Below are positions 9,240 through 16,988 of a stretch of DNA of 64,000 nucleotides, piece after piece. Location of the stretch: positions 1-64,000 of the forward strand of contig JAPUFC010000021.1 of NCBI GenBank assembly GCA_027492275.1, given 5' to 3'. This DNA comes from Mesorhizobium sp. GTDB taxonomy: Bacteria; Pseudomonadota; Alphaproteobacteria; Rhizobiales; Rhizobiaceae. The translations under genes were made by a program, and so were the position numbers. The number at the start of each line of letters is the position of its first letter. Position 1 is the first letter of the stretch. The notes under the pieces are model-generated. The model was given only the letters and a program-made list of their open reading frames with translations, did not search any database and was not told where the DNA came from.

Positions 9240-10416
9240 GAGAAATACCGCTGATGACCCCGCGAAGCTCGGCCAGTCCCTTGAGCCGGCCTATGGCCGG
9301 GTATCCCGGATGCGTGGCCTTGCCGATATCGTCGAGAAGCTCCTGTCCGTGGTCGGGCCTGAACGGAATGCGCCAGTCGGTTCTGCCGGCGCGCTGCCGG
9401 ACTTCCTGTTCACCCAGCAAGGTTTCTACGATGTCGGGCATATCGACATCGCCTTCCAGGGTGGGCGCTTCGTTGAAGGAGCCGTTCGGCTCTTTCTTCA
9501 CATTCCGCAAATGCGCGAAATGGATATGTCCGGCGAAGCGCCGGGCGATGGCTGACAGGTCGTTTTGCCGCCCCGCGCCGAGAGAACCCGTGCACAGAGT
9601 GATGCCGTTGGACGGCGACGGGCAAGAGGTAACGGCATGGTCGAGGCTTTCCGCGTCGACGATCGCGCGCGTCAGTCCGAACAGTGGCCTGGGGGGATCG
9701 TCTGGATGGATCGCCAGCCTTGCGCCCACTTCCTCGGCCGTGGGAACGACTTCCTTCAAGAACCGCCTCAAATTCGCGAGCAGGCCGTTTCGTCCGAGGC
9801 CAGAGAAAACCTTTAAAATATCGCTGAACTCATCGATTTCGTAACGCTTGAACGCTCCGGGCAAGCCCACCATGATCGATCGGAACAATTCCGAACGCTG
9901 CTGGAGCGTCGACGCATCGATCCATCGCCTTGCATCGTCCACGACGCCGCTGCCGTAGTCGTCCTCCGCTCCCCTCCGCTTCAGGATGAAGCAGTCGAAA
10001 GCCGCGCACTTCACCACGTCGAAACGCAATGTACGCGCGCCGCCCGGCAGCGGCACCGACAGGTCGGTGCGGGTCCAGTCGATCACCGGCATGAAGTTGT
10101 AGCAGATGGTGGTGATGCCGCAGGCCGCCAGATTGCGCAGCGACTGGCGGTAATTGCCGAAGTCCGCTTCAAGGTCGCCTTCACCGAGCTTGATGGCGTC
10201 GCTGACGGGCAGGCTCTCGACGACGCTCCAGCTCAGCGCGCCGCGACTGTCATCGGCGATCTGCTTCTGACGTTTGCGGATCTCGTCCACGGTCCAAACT
10301 TCGCCGTAAGGGATGTGATGAAGCGAGGTGACGACGCCCGTTGCGCCGGTCTGGCATATGTCGCTGATCTTCACGACATCGTCGGGTCCGAACCAGCGCC
10401 AGGTTTGCTCCATCAT
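9214..10416 (-). CDS. uxuA: Mannonate dehydratase
   Basis: A 400-residue TIM-barrel enzyme that dehydrates D-mannonate to 2-keto-3-deoxy-D-gluconate. Family features are MEQTWRWFGPDDVV at the N-terminus, HIPYGEVW, the metal-site region GITLCTGSLG with its Cys, IHPDDPP, and the C-terminal RPDHGQELLDDIG. Full length for UxuA. It overlaps uxuB by four bases (ATGA at 10413-10416) and kdgK by 26, so the three are one translational unit for hexuronate breakdown. Confidence 0.95.
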   Translation of the reverse strand: MMEQTWRWFGPDDVVKISDICQTGATGVVTSLHHIPYGEVWTVDEIRKRQKQIADDSRGALSWSVVESLPVSDAIKLGEGDLEADFGNYRQSLRNLAACGITTICYNFMPVIDWTRTDLSVPLPGGARTLRFDVVKCAAFDCFILKRRGAEDDYGSGVVDDARRWIDASTLQQRSELFRSIMVGLPGAFKRYEIDEFSDILKVFSGLGRNGLLANLRRFLKEVVPTAEEVGARLAIHPDDPPRPLFGLTRAIVDAESLDHAVTSCPSPSNGITLCTGSLGAGRQNDLSAIARRFAGHIHFAHLRNVKKEPNGSFNEAPTLEGDVDMPDIVETLLGEQEVRQRAGRTDWRIPFRPDHGQELLDDIGKATHPGYPAIGRLKGLAELRGVISGISHARRRRES

Positions 10417-11948
10417 CGATAGTCCTTCATGTCCATTGCGATCCCCGGATGCCGTTGGCCGGACATGCCGTTCGCGGCCCTGCGCGCCGCGGCCTGCCCG
10501 CCCTCGCTCGTCAACGAGACATAGGCTGCTGTCACGGCGTCGACAAAGCGCCGGTCGGCCGGAAGCTTTTCGCCGAATATTTCCTTGAAGGCCAATGCCG
10601 CATGGATCTTGCCTGCAACATCGCCGGCGGCCGTGATCGCTGCGCGCAAGTTCGACGCGAGCGAGTCGCGGACATCGATGGCGCGGCCATGCAAATCGGT
10701 TCCCCCGACATAGACGATCCAGCTCGCCACAACGACCGCCACGCAGGGGACCGGCAGATCCTTCATCAGCCTTTCTTCAGCGGGCGCGAGCAGACGCTGG
10801 GGGAGTTTCTGCGACCCGTCGGAAGCGATCTGCCATGTGCGATGTCGGATGCCGGGATTGGCGAAACGCTGCTCGACCTGCGTGACATAGGCCTGCACGT
10901 CGAAGCCCGGCGGCGGCTCCAGAGTCGGGGCGGTCTCGGCCCATAGAGCGCGAACAAAATTTCGGAGATCGGTGTCCGCCAAGGCTTCCGATACCGTCTC
11001 GTAGCCGGCCAGATAACCGGGATAGGCGAGAGCGCTGTGCGCGCCGTTCAGCAGGCGCAGCTTCATCGTTTCATAGGGCGTGACATCGGAGACCAACTCG
11101 GCGCCGACGTCTTCCCATGCGGGGCGATCATGGCGGACGAAGCAATCTTCGATCACCCATTGGCGGAACGGCTCATGAATGACGGGGGCCCGATCGCACA
11201 GGCCGGTTGCGGCCGTGACCGCCTCCACGTCGGCGGTGGTCGTCGCCGGCACGATCCTGTCCACCAGGGTGGACGGAAACGCACCATTCGCTTCAACCCA
11301 CTTCGCCGTGCTTTCGTCGCTCAGGGCCAGAAAGTCGGTGACGCATGTTTTCAGCAGCCGGCCATTCGCCGGCAGGTTGTCGCACGACATGATCGTGAAA
11401 GGAGCAAGACCGGCCATGCGCCTTCGACGAAGCGCGGCTGCCAGAAAGCCGACCGCGGTTCTGGGTTTGTCTGGATTGGAACGATCGTTCACGATGTCCG
11501 GGTGATGCTCGTCCAGCCTTCCAGTGCCACGATCCAGGCAATATCCCTTTTCGGTGACTGTCAGCGTCACGATATCCGTCGCAGGATCGCCGAGGCGCGA
11601 CACGAGCGCTCCGGGATTCTCCGGCGCGAAATGAACGCCCAGCAGAGAACGGACGATTCGGAAGCGGTCGGAGACGCCTGAGCGTTCGACCGCTAAATAG
11701 AGATTGTCCTGCGGGGCCAGCCGGTCGCGTAGATCGGACCGCTGCAGGCTCGCGCCGACAATCCCCCAGTCGCCGCCCTTCTGGTCGAGCACATCTTCGC
11801 CATATAGGGCGACATGTGCCCGGTAGAATGCCCCCAGACCAAGATGCACGATCCGCGGGCGCAAACGTTTCCGAGACCACGACGATACATGAACGGTCCC
11901 GGAACCGGCGCAGGCTTCAGACAAGGGGCGGGGCGGTGATGCTGGCAT
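10413..11948 (-). CDS. uxuB: Fructuronate reductase / mannitol dehydrogenase-family oxidoreductase
   Basis: A 511-residue long-chain polyol dehydrogenase. The Rossmann start IVHLGLGAFYRAHVALY and the catalytic K-x5-N-x2-H motif (KLRLLNGAHSALAY) are both present. Between the uxuA homologue and a second dehydrogenase, the best role is NADH-dependent reduction of D-fructuronate to D-mannonate. Related family members reduce other keto-polyols, so the exact substrate is an inference from the operon. No uronate isomerase (UxaC) gene is visible here, so fructuronate must arise by another route or elsewhere. Confidence 0.88.
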   Translation of the reverse strand: MPASPPRPLSEACAGSGTVHVSSWSRKRLRPRIVHLGLGAFYRAHVALYGEDVLDQKGGDWGIVGASLQRSDLRDRLAPQDNLYLAVERSGVSDRFRIVRSLLGVHFAPENPGALVSRLGDPATDIVTLTVTEKGYCLDRGTGRLDEHHPDIVNDRSNPDKPRTAVGFLAAALRRRRMAGLAPFTIMSCDNLPANGRLLKTCVTDFLALSDESTAKWVEANGAFPSTLVDRIVPATTTADVEAVTAATGLCDRAPVIHEPFRQWVIEDCFVRHDRPAWEDVGAELVSDVTPYETMKLRLLNGAHSALAYPGYLAGYETVSEALADTDLRNFVRALWAETAPTLEPPPGFDVQAYVTQVEQRFANPGIRHRTWQIASDGSQKLPQRLLAPAEERLMKDLPVPCVAVVVASWIVYVGGTDLHGRAIDVRDSLASNLRAAITAAGDVAGKIHAALAFKEIFGEKLPADRRFVDAVTAAYVSLTSEGGQAAARRAANGMSGQRHPGIAMDMKDYR

Positions 11949-11953
11949 GCAGT

Positions 11954-12871
11954 TCAGCCGACAGGGCCGCCGGTTCGCCGCGTCTCCAGATGGTTGAGCT
12001 GGGCAAGCACGTCGGAGATGGACGGAACGAAGCCGTCGCTTTGCCCATTCAGCGTCGCCAGGGTAAAAGCCTGCAGGACGGCGGGTCCGAACAGGCTGAC
12101 CATGCCGGCATCACTGGCCATGCCGACGAAATAGCTCATGTCCTTCCGGGCGTTGCCGATGGAGAATTTCAGCCGGCTCGCATCGCCGTCCATGGCCGAC
12201 TTCGCCATGATCTGGAAGATCGCGCTGTTGTTGCCGCCGGCCGAGATCACCTCGTAGAGCGCTGACAGATCGACATTGGTGGCGCGGGCGGCCGTAAGCG
12301 CGTCCGCGAAAAGCCCAGCCATTCCCATCGCAATGAAGTTGTTGATCAGCTTCGTCCTGTGCCCGGCGCCTGTCGGTCCGACATGAAAGATGTTCTCCGC
12401 GCAGCACAGCAGCACAGGGCGGATGTCCTCCAGCAGGCCGGCCTCGGCGCCAACGATGAGGTTGAGCGTTCCGGCCTCGGCGTTGTCGGGACCGCGTGCA
12501 AGGCCGGCATCGACAAGCTGCACGCCGTGCGCGGCGTAGTCCGCCGCGATCTTCAAGGTCGACGTTGGATTGGCCGTCGTGCAGTCGACATGGACCAAGC
12601 CCGGTCGCGCGCTCTTCAGAAAGCCGTCGGCTCCGTAGACGATTGCCTCGACATCCGTCGACGCCGGAACGCAGGTGAAGACGATGTCGCAAGTCGCGGC
12701 AAGCTCCGAGGGCTTCTTCACCTCCTTCGCACCACGCGACACGAGGTCTTCCACCGGGGCGCGATTCCTGTTGCCGATGATCGAGAGCTGGTGACCCTTC
12801 TCGACTAGGTTCTTGGCCATGCCATGACCCATCAGGCCAAGTCCTATGAAGCCGATTTTCCTAGCTTTCAT
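11954..12871 (-). CDS. NAD(P)-binding beta-hydroxyacid dehydrogenase (GarR/HIBADH family)
   Basis: A 305-residue protein with the N-terminal dinucleotide motif KIGFIGLGLMGHGMAKNL and the catalytic-lysine region GHRTKLINNFI. The substrate loop reads DAGLARGPDNAEAGTL instead of the more common DAPVSGG pattern, so the substrate may differ from tartronate semialdehyde or 3-hydroxyisobutyrate. It lies 5 bases before uxuB and 39 after the GntR gene in the same operon. It may reduce a semialdehyde released from the locus substrate; that is inference. Confidence 0.8.
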   Translation of the reverse strand: MKARKIGFIGLGLMGHGMAKNLVEKGHQLSIIGNRNRAPVEDLVSRGAKEVKKPSELAATCDIVFTCVPASTDVEAIVYGADGFLKSARPGLVHVDCTTANPTSTLKIAADYAAHGVQLVDAGLARGPDNAEAGTLNLIVGAEAGLLEDIRPVLLCCAENIFHVGPTGAGHRTKLINNFIAMGMAGLFADALTAARATNVDLSALYEVISAGGNNSAIFQIMAKSAMDGDASRLKFSIGNARKDMSYFVGMASDAGMVSLFGPAVLQAFTLATLNGQSDGFVPSISDVLAQLNHLETRRTGGPVG

Positions 12872-12910
12872 GCTGCACTCCCTGTGATGCGGCGACGCGC
12901 GGTATTCGTC

Positions 12911-13651
12911 CTAGTCGCTCTCGAACATGTCCGGACTGCGTGTCTTGATGCGCAGCAGTGCCTTGCGAACCGATCTCAGATGCTCCTGCATCGCCTGTTC
13001 CGCTTTCGCTGGATCGTGGTTCTCGACGGCTTCCACGAGGGCGGCATGTTCGGCGACGTTGCTCTCCTGCGAGTGGTGATCGTCCAGGTCGAGGAATCGA
13101 ACCCTGTCCACCTGCGGCTTGACCATTTCGATGAAATCCCAGGTCGACGGCCGCTTCGCCGTCGCCGCCAGCAACCGATGGAAATCTTCATCGAGATCGA
13201 AGAACGCCTCGGGGTCGTCTATGCGCAGGCTGCGCCGTTGCAGCGCGATGTTGTCGTGCAGGCGGTAGATGTCGTCGAAATCCGCTTTGAGCGCCGCCTC
13301 GCGAACAACGGCGCATTCGACCGCCTCGCGAATGAAACGCGCATCCTCGACCGCCTTCGGCGATATCTTGAGAACCTGCGTGCCCCGCTGGGGGAACACG
13401 CGGATCAGCCCCAGTTCCCGGAGATTGATGATGGCTTCACGGATGGGTTGCCGGCTGATCCCGAGAGTCGAGGCGATATCCTGTTCGGACAGCATCTCGC
13501 CAGGTTTGATCCGTGTGGTGACGATTGCCCGACGCAGCGCCCTGGTGAGCTGCCGCGATATGGACTCGCCGCTCGCAAGGTCAAAAGTCAGATATCTGGA
13601 CACCCGGCCCGAGGTTTCCTGGCCTGCTTCGCTGAGCAGCATGGCTTTCAT
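12911..13651 (-). CDS. GntR-family regulator, FCD (FadR) subfamily
   Basis: A 246-residue repressor: winged-helix domain (about residues 30-95, with LSEQDIASTLGISRQPIREA) and an all-helical FCD ligand domain. The metal-type FCD ligands appear present (Asp/His in DLDEDFHRLL, His in VAEHAALVEA, His in MQEHLRSV), implying a metal-bound organic-acid effector. The start at 13651 gives a normal N-terminal arm; an upstream open stretch runs into the FAD gene. It lies inside the leftward operon and probably controls both divergent operons through the ACTAGTCGACCA sites at 15060 and 15267. Confidence 0.9.
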   Translation of the reverse strand: MKAMLLSEAGQETSGRVSRYLTFDLASGESISRQLTRALRRAIVTTRIKPGEMLSEQDIASTLGISRQPIREAIINLRELGLIRVFPQRGTQVLKISPKAVEDARFIREAVECAVVREAALKADFDDIYRLHDNIALQRRSLRIDDPEAFFDLDEDFHRLLAATAKRPSTWDFIEMVKPQVDRVRFLDLDDHHSQESNVAEHAALVEAVENHDPAKAEQAMQEHLRSVRKALLRIKTRSPDMFESD

Positions 13652-13701
13652 GGCTGGTTCGACCTTTTGGTGGATGAGGCGACAAATTCTCGTCCTGTTC
13701 C

Positions 13702-15036
13702 TTAACGGAAGACGCCGGGGTTGAGCACCGCGCGTTTCCCTTTTGCGAGCCGGGCAAACCGGAAGGGCGCTGGATCCACCAACGGCGTCTCGCCCATGAC
13801 GAGTTGCGCCGTCAACTTTCCGCCGCCGGGACCCAGCCCGAACCCATGCCCCGAATAACCGGTGCTCAGGAACAGTCCGGTCAGATCGTCGACAGCGGAG
13901 ATGACCGGCACCGCATCCGGTGTGGCGTCGATGAGGCCAGCCCAGCTTTCCACCACCTGCATCTTCCTGAAGATCGGGTAGGCCGCCTGAATATTGCGCT
14001 TGGCCTGATCCAGATCGTAGGCAAGAGGCTTTGGGTCGAGGGTGCGCACGTGCTCGAACGGGGAGACCTCGTCCATCTTCCATCGACGCGCCCAGCGCCA
14101 TTCCTGCATGAAGCGCGCGCCCAGGCGCAGCCGCAGGCTCTTTCGCTCGGCGATGGCGCGGGGCAGGAAGTCGAAGAAGTAGCGGAAGCTGTCAGGGACG
14201 ATCTGGGCTTCGTTAGACTGACCGAAGGCGATGTTGTAGCCGCCGTCCAGGCGCTTGCGCATCCCAAACCCCGGGCCCTTGGCAGACACTTCGGGGCCGC
14301 CCTCCAGCGGAGCCGTGCGCATCAAATTGCCCAGGACCTTCAGCTGTGGAAGCCGCACGCCGATCTGGTCGCACATGAGACTCGACCATACGCCGCCCGC
14401 CAGGACGACCGAGCTGGCCGCGATCCTTCCCTTCTCGGTGACGATGCCGGAAACGGCCCCGGCGGAGGTCTCTATGCCGCGAACCGCGCAGTTGGTCAGG
14501 ATCGTCGCCCCGTGGCGTCGCGCGCCGCGCGCGATCGCCGGCGCGGCCATGGACGGTTCGGCGCGGCCGTCGGTCGGCGAATACAATCCCCCCTTCCAAT
14601 CGCCCGCAAGCCCCGGCGCCACCGACGGCAGTTCTTCAGGGGTGAGCACGCGCGCCTGTAACTGATACCGCCGTGCCTCTTCCTCCCATCCCCGCGCGGT
14701 GGCCAATTCGGCGTCCGACTTGCAGAGCGAGAGAATGCCGCATTCGCGGAAACCGGTTTCCTCTCCCGTCAGCTCGTTCATGCCGCGCCAAAGGCGCAGA
14801 CTCTCGATGCTGAGTGGGAGCTCGCGCGGATCGCGGCTTTGAGTCCTGCACCATCCCCAGTTGCGGCTGGATTGCTCGGCTCCGATCTCGCCCTTCTCGC
14901 AAAGCACGACGGAGACGCCTTTTTGCGCGAGAAACAACGCGGCGCTGACCCCGACGATACCGCCGCCGATGATCGCGACGTCAACCTTGCCGGGAATTTC
15001 CTTGTCGGGCTCAACCCGCATAACGGCCGGAGCCAT
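13702..15036 (-). CDS. FAD-dependent amine/amino-acid oxidoreductase (DAO family)
   Basis: A 444-residue flavoprotein. The Rossmann motif DVAIIGGGIVGVSAALFLAQ lies at residues 19-38, followed by the subfamily motif EQSSRNWGWCRTQSRD, and the C-terminal FAD region is STGYSGHGFGLGPGGG. DAO-family enzymes oxidise secondary or primary amines such as sarcosine, D-amino acids or gamma-glutamyl amines. It is the first gene of the leftward operon, with its promoter and GntR sites directly upstream. Next to HyuA/HyuB it may act on the amine freed by ring or amide hydrolysis; the substrate cannot be read from sequence. Confidence 0.85.
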   Translation of the reverse strand: MAPAVMRVEPDKEIPGKVDVAIIGGGIVGVSAALFLAQKGVSVVLCEKGEIGAEQSSRNWGWCRTQSRDPRELPLSIESLRLWRGMNELTGEETGFRECGILSLCKSDAELATARGWEEEARRYQLQARVLTPEELPSVAPGLAGDWKGGLYSPTDGRAEPSMAAPAIARGARRHGATILTNCAVRGIETSAGAVSGIVTEKGRIAASSVVLAGGVWSSLMCDQIGVRLPQLKVLGNLMRTAPLEGGPEVSAKGPGFGMRKRLDGGYNIAFGQSNEAQIVPDSFRYFFDFLPRAIAERKSLRLRLGARFMQEWRWARRWKMDEVSPFEHVRTLDPKPLAYDLDQAKRNIQAAYPIFRKMQVVESWAGLIDATPDAVPVISAVDDLTGLFLSTGYSGHGFGLGPGGGKLTAQLVMGETPLVDPAPFRFARLAKGKRAVLNPGVFR

Positions 15037-15059
15037 CGCACACTCGTTTCATCTGGGCC

Positions 15060-15090
15060 ACTAGTCGACCAATATGTATCCCTTGGTCGA
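15060..15090. promoter_or_regulatory. Candidate GntR/FCD operator at the leftward promoter
   Basis: ACTAGTCGACCA (15060-15071) is repeated exactly at 15267. The inverted pair TCGACCAA (15065-15072) and TTGGTCGA (15083-15090) brackets the leftward -10 element. GTCGAC-centred repeats are typical of FCD GntR regulators, and one is encoded in this operon. Confidence 0.6.
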
Positions 15091-15101
15091 CATCGGGTCA
15101 A
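15073..15101 (-). promoter_or_regulatory. Leftward sigma-70 promoter (FAD gene operon)
   Basis: On the minus strand, TTGACC (15096-15101) and TACATA (15073-15078) are separated by exactly 17 bases, about 35 bases before the ATG at 15036. Both halves of the putative operator overlap it, which implies repression by blocked polymerase binding. Confidence 0.6.
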
Positions 15102-15226
15102 TAGCTCTCCCGAAGGCCCATTTCTGATCTGAGTTCCATCGACGAAATCGCACAATTGCAGCCGGTCATCTATGTATTTTACGGGCTGCATAGACCATCG
15201 AATCAGAAATTGAACTCTCATCCGCC

Positions 15227-15255
15227 TTGACAGAGGGCAAAAAACAAAATTAGCT
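15227..15255 (+). promoter_or_regulatory. Rightward sigma-70 promoter (hyuBA-ABC operon)
   Basis: TTGACA (15227-15232) and TTAGCT (15250-15255) are spaced by 17 bases, with the expected transcription start near 15262 and the hyuB start at 15303. The second operator copy lies just after the expected start. Confidence 0.58.
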
Positions 15256-15266
15256 GCCGTCATCAT

Positions 15267-15280
15267 ACTAGTCGACCAGT
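15267..15280. promoter_or_regulatory. Second candidate GntR/FCD operator
   Basis: ACTAGTCGACCAGT is a 14-base near-palindrome (one mismatched pair) whose first 12 bases are identical to 15060-15071. Placed at about +5 to +18 of the rightward promoter, it would act as a roadblock or repression site. Confidence 0.6.
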
Positions 15281-15302
15281 TGTAAGGAATGACGTTATCA
15301 TC

Positions 15303-16988
15303 ATGACTTCGAGGGCGTTGGCGAGGCAGCCCGATCCGGGCGCTCAGCAGGAGCATGTGCAGGAAATCGATCCCATCGCATTGCAGATCCAGTGGAGCCG
15401 GCTCGTCTCCATCATGGAAGAGGTCGACATCGCCCTTGTGCGCACGTCCTTCTCCACGATCGTCGGAGAGAGCCGGGACTTCGCGGTCATCCTTCTCGAC
15501 GCTCAGGCGCGCTCGATCGCGCAGTCGGAGATGTCGTCGCCAGCCTTCACTTGTTCGCTGCCGGGAATGACGAGGACGCTCCTGAAGGAATTTCCTCCGG
15601 AGACGCTGGCGCCGGGCGACGTGCTGATCACCAACGATCCGTGGCTGTGTCACGGTCACTTGCCGGATATCTGTCTGGTGGTGCCGATTTTCGGCCGGAG
15701 CGGACCCGTCGCCTATATCGCCATGGCTGCCCATGTCTCCGACATCGGCGGACGCATGGACGAATTCGACTCGCGCGACCTGTATGAGGAAGGGCTGCAA
15801 ATTCCGCCCGCCAAGCTCTACGAAGGCGGAAAGCGCAACGCGCTGCTCTACAGGATCATAGAAACAAACATTCGCTTCAGCACGGAAGTCATCGGCGACA
15901 TCGAGGCCATGGTGGGTGCGGCGCGCATCGGCTCGGCGCGCTACGCCGACCTGATCGCGGACTATGGCGAGCCGGCGCTCGCCCTGCTGGCATCCACCAT
16001 CCTTACACGCTCCGAGGAGGCCATGCGCAGGGCGATCGGCAGGATTCCCGCGGGCCGCTACGGCTGCGACATCACGGTCGACGGGTACAATTCGCCAAAT
16101 CGAATCGTCACCGGCATCGAGGCGCGCGGCGATAGTCTTCATGTCGATTTCTCCGGCACCGATCCGCAGCGCACGGACGGCGCCGTCAACTGCGTGATGA
16201 ATGTCACGCATGCCGAGGTGCTGCTGGCTCTGAAAAGCAGCCTGACGACGGAAATTCCGAACAATGAGGGGCTTTTCGCGCCAATCACCTCGTTCGCGCC
16301 CGAGGGCTGCATCCTCAACGCGACGCGTCCCGCGCCGGTGAAATCGCGCACGATGACCAGCATCGGAATCACGCAGACCATATTCGGCGCGCTTGCGCAG
16401 GTGCTGCCGGAGTCGGTGCAGGCGGGCAGCGCCTCCTTCTTCTCGGTCAAGTGCCGCGGCAGTTATGCTGATGGCGAACGTTTCGGCGTCTACATGCTGC
16501 CAGCCGGCGGGCGCGGGGCATCGCTGGGCACCGACGGCGCCGCTGCCACGCCCTTTCCGAGCAATGGCATGATAACCCCGGTGGAAATCTTCGAGAACCG
16601 CTCGCCGGTGCTCTTCCTGGAGCGCTCGATGAAGACCGATTCGGGCGGGGCGGGCGAATTCAGGGGCGGCCTTGCCCAGACGATAAGGCTGACCGTGCTG
16701 GGCGACGAGACGGCGCTGGTCACGCTGCGACCGGACAAGGTGAAATATCCCGCCAAGGGACTTCTGGGCGGCGCCGATGGCGCGCCTGGCCGCGTCACGC
16801 TCGATGGGCAACCCGTGCCGATCAAGCCGCTCGTGCTGGCGCGAGGCCAGGAACTGCGCCTCGATCTTCCAGGCGGCGCGGGCTTCGGCGATCCGCGCAA
16901 GCGCGATCGGAGCCTGGTCAAACAGGACCTCGATCTGGGCCTGATCTCTCCGGAGGTCGCGCGCAACGACTATGGATACGAAGAATGA
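15303..16988 (+). CDS. hyuB: Hydantoinase B / oxoprolinase-family subunit
   Basis: A 561-residue HyuB subunit. Family signatures are DPIALQIQWSRL, the run VRTSFSTIVGESRDFAVIL, the probable metal-site motif HGHLPDICLVVPIF and a Gly-rich C-terminus ending in GGAGFGDP. With HyuA it forms an ATP-dependent cyclic-amide hydrolase (N-methylhydantoinase, 5-oxoprolinase) or a related carboxylase. It overlaps hyuA by four bases. TAAGGA at 15283-15288 is a somewhat distant ribosome site. The substrate is unknown; the transporter and FAD enzyme suggest an imported cyclic or N-substituted amide. Confidence 0.9.
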   Translation: MTSRALARQPDPGAQQEHVQEIDPIALQIQWSRLVSIMEEVDIALVRTSFSTIVGESRDFAVILLDAQARSIAQSEMSSPAFTCSLPGMTRTLLKEFPPETLAPGDVLITNDPWLCHGHLPDICLVVPIFGRSGPVAYIAMAAHVSDIGGRMDEFDSRDLYEEGLQIPPAKLYEGGKRNALLYRIIETNIRFSTEVIGDIEAMVGAARIGSARYADLIADYGEPALALLASTILTRSEEAMRRAIGRIPAGRYGCDITVDGYNSPNRIVTGIEARGDSLHVDFSGTDPQRTDGAVNCVMNVTHAEVLLALKSSLTTEIPNNEGLFAPITSFAPEGCILNATRPAPVKSRTMTSIGITQTIFGALAQVLPESVQAGSASFFSVKCRGSYADGERFGVYMLPAGGRGASLGTDGAAATPFPSNGMITPVEIFENRSPVLFLERSMKTDSGGAGEFRGGLAQTIRLTVLGDETALVTLRPDKVKYPAKGLLGGADGAPGRVTLDGQPVPIKPLVLARGQELRLDLPGGAGFGDPRKRDRSLVKQDLDLGLISPEVARNDYGYEE

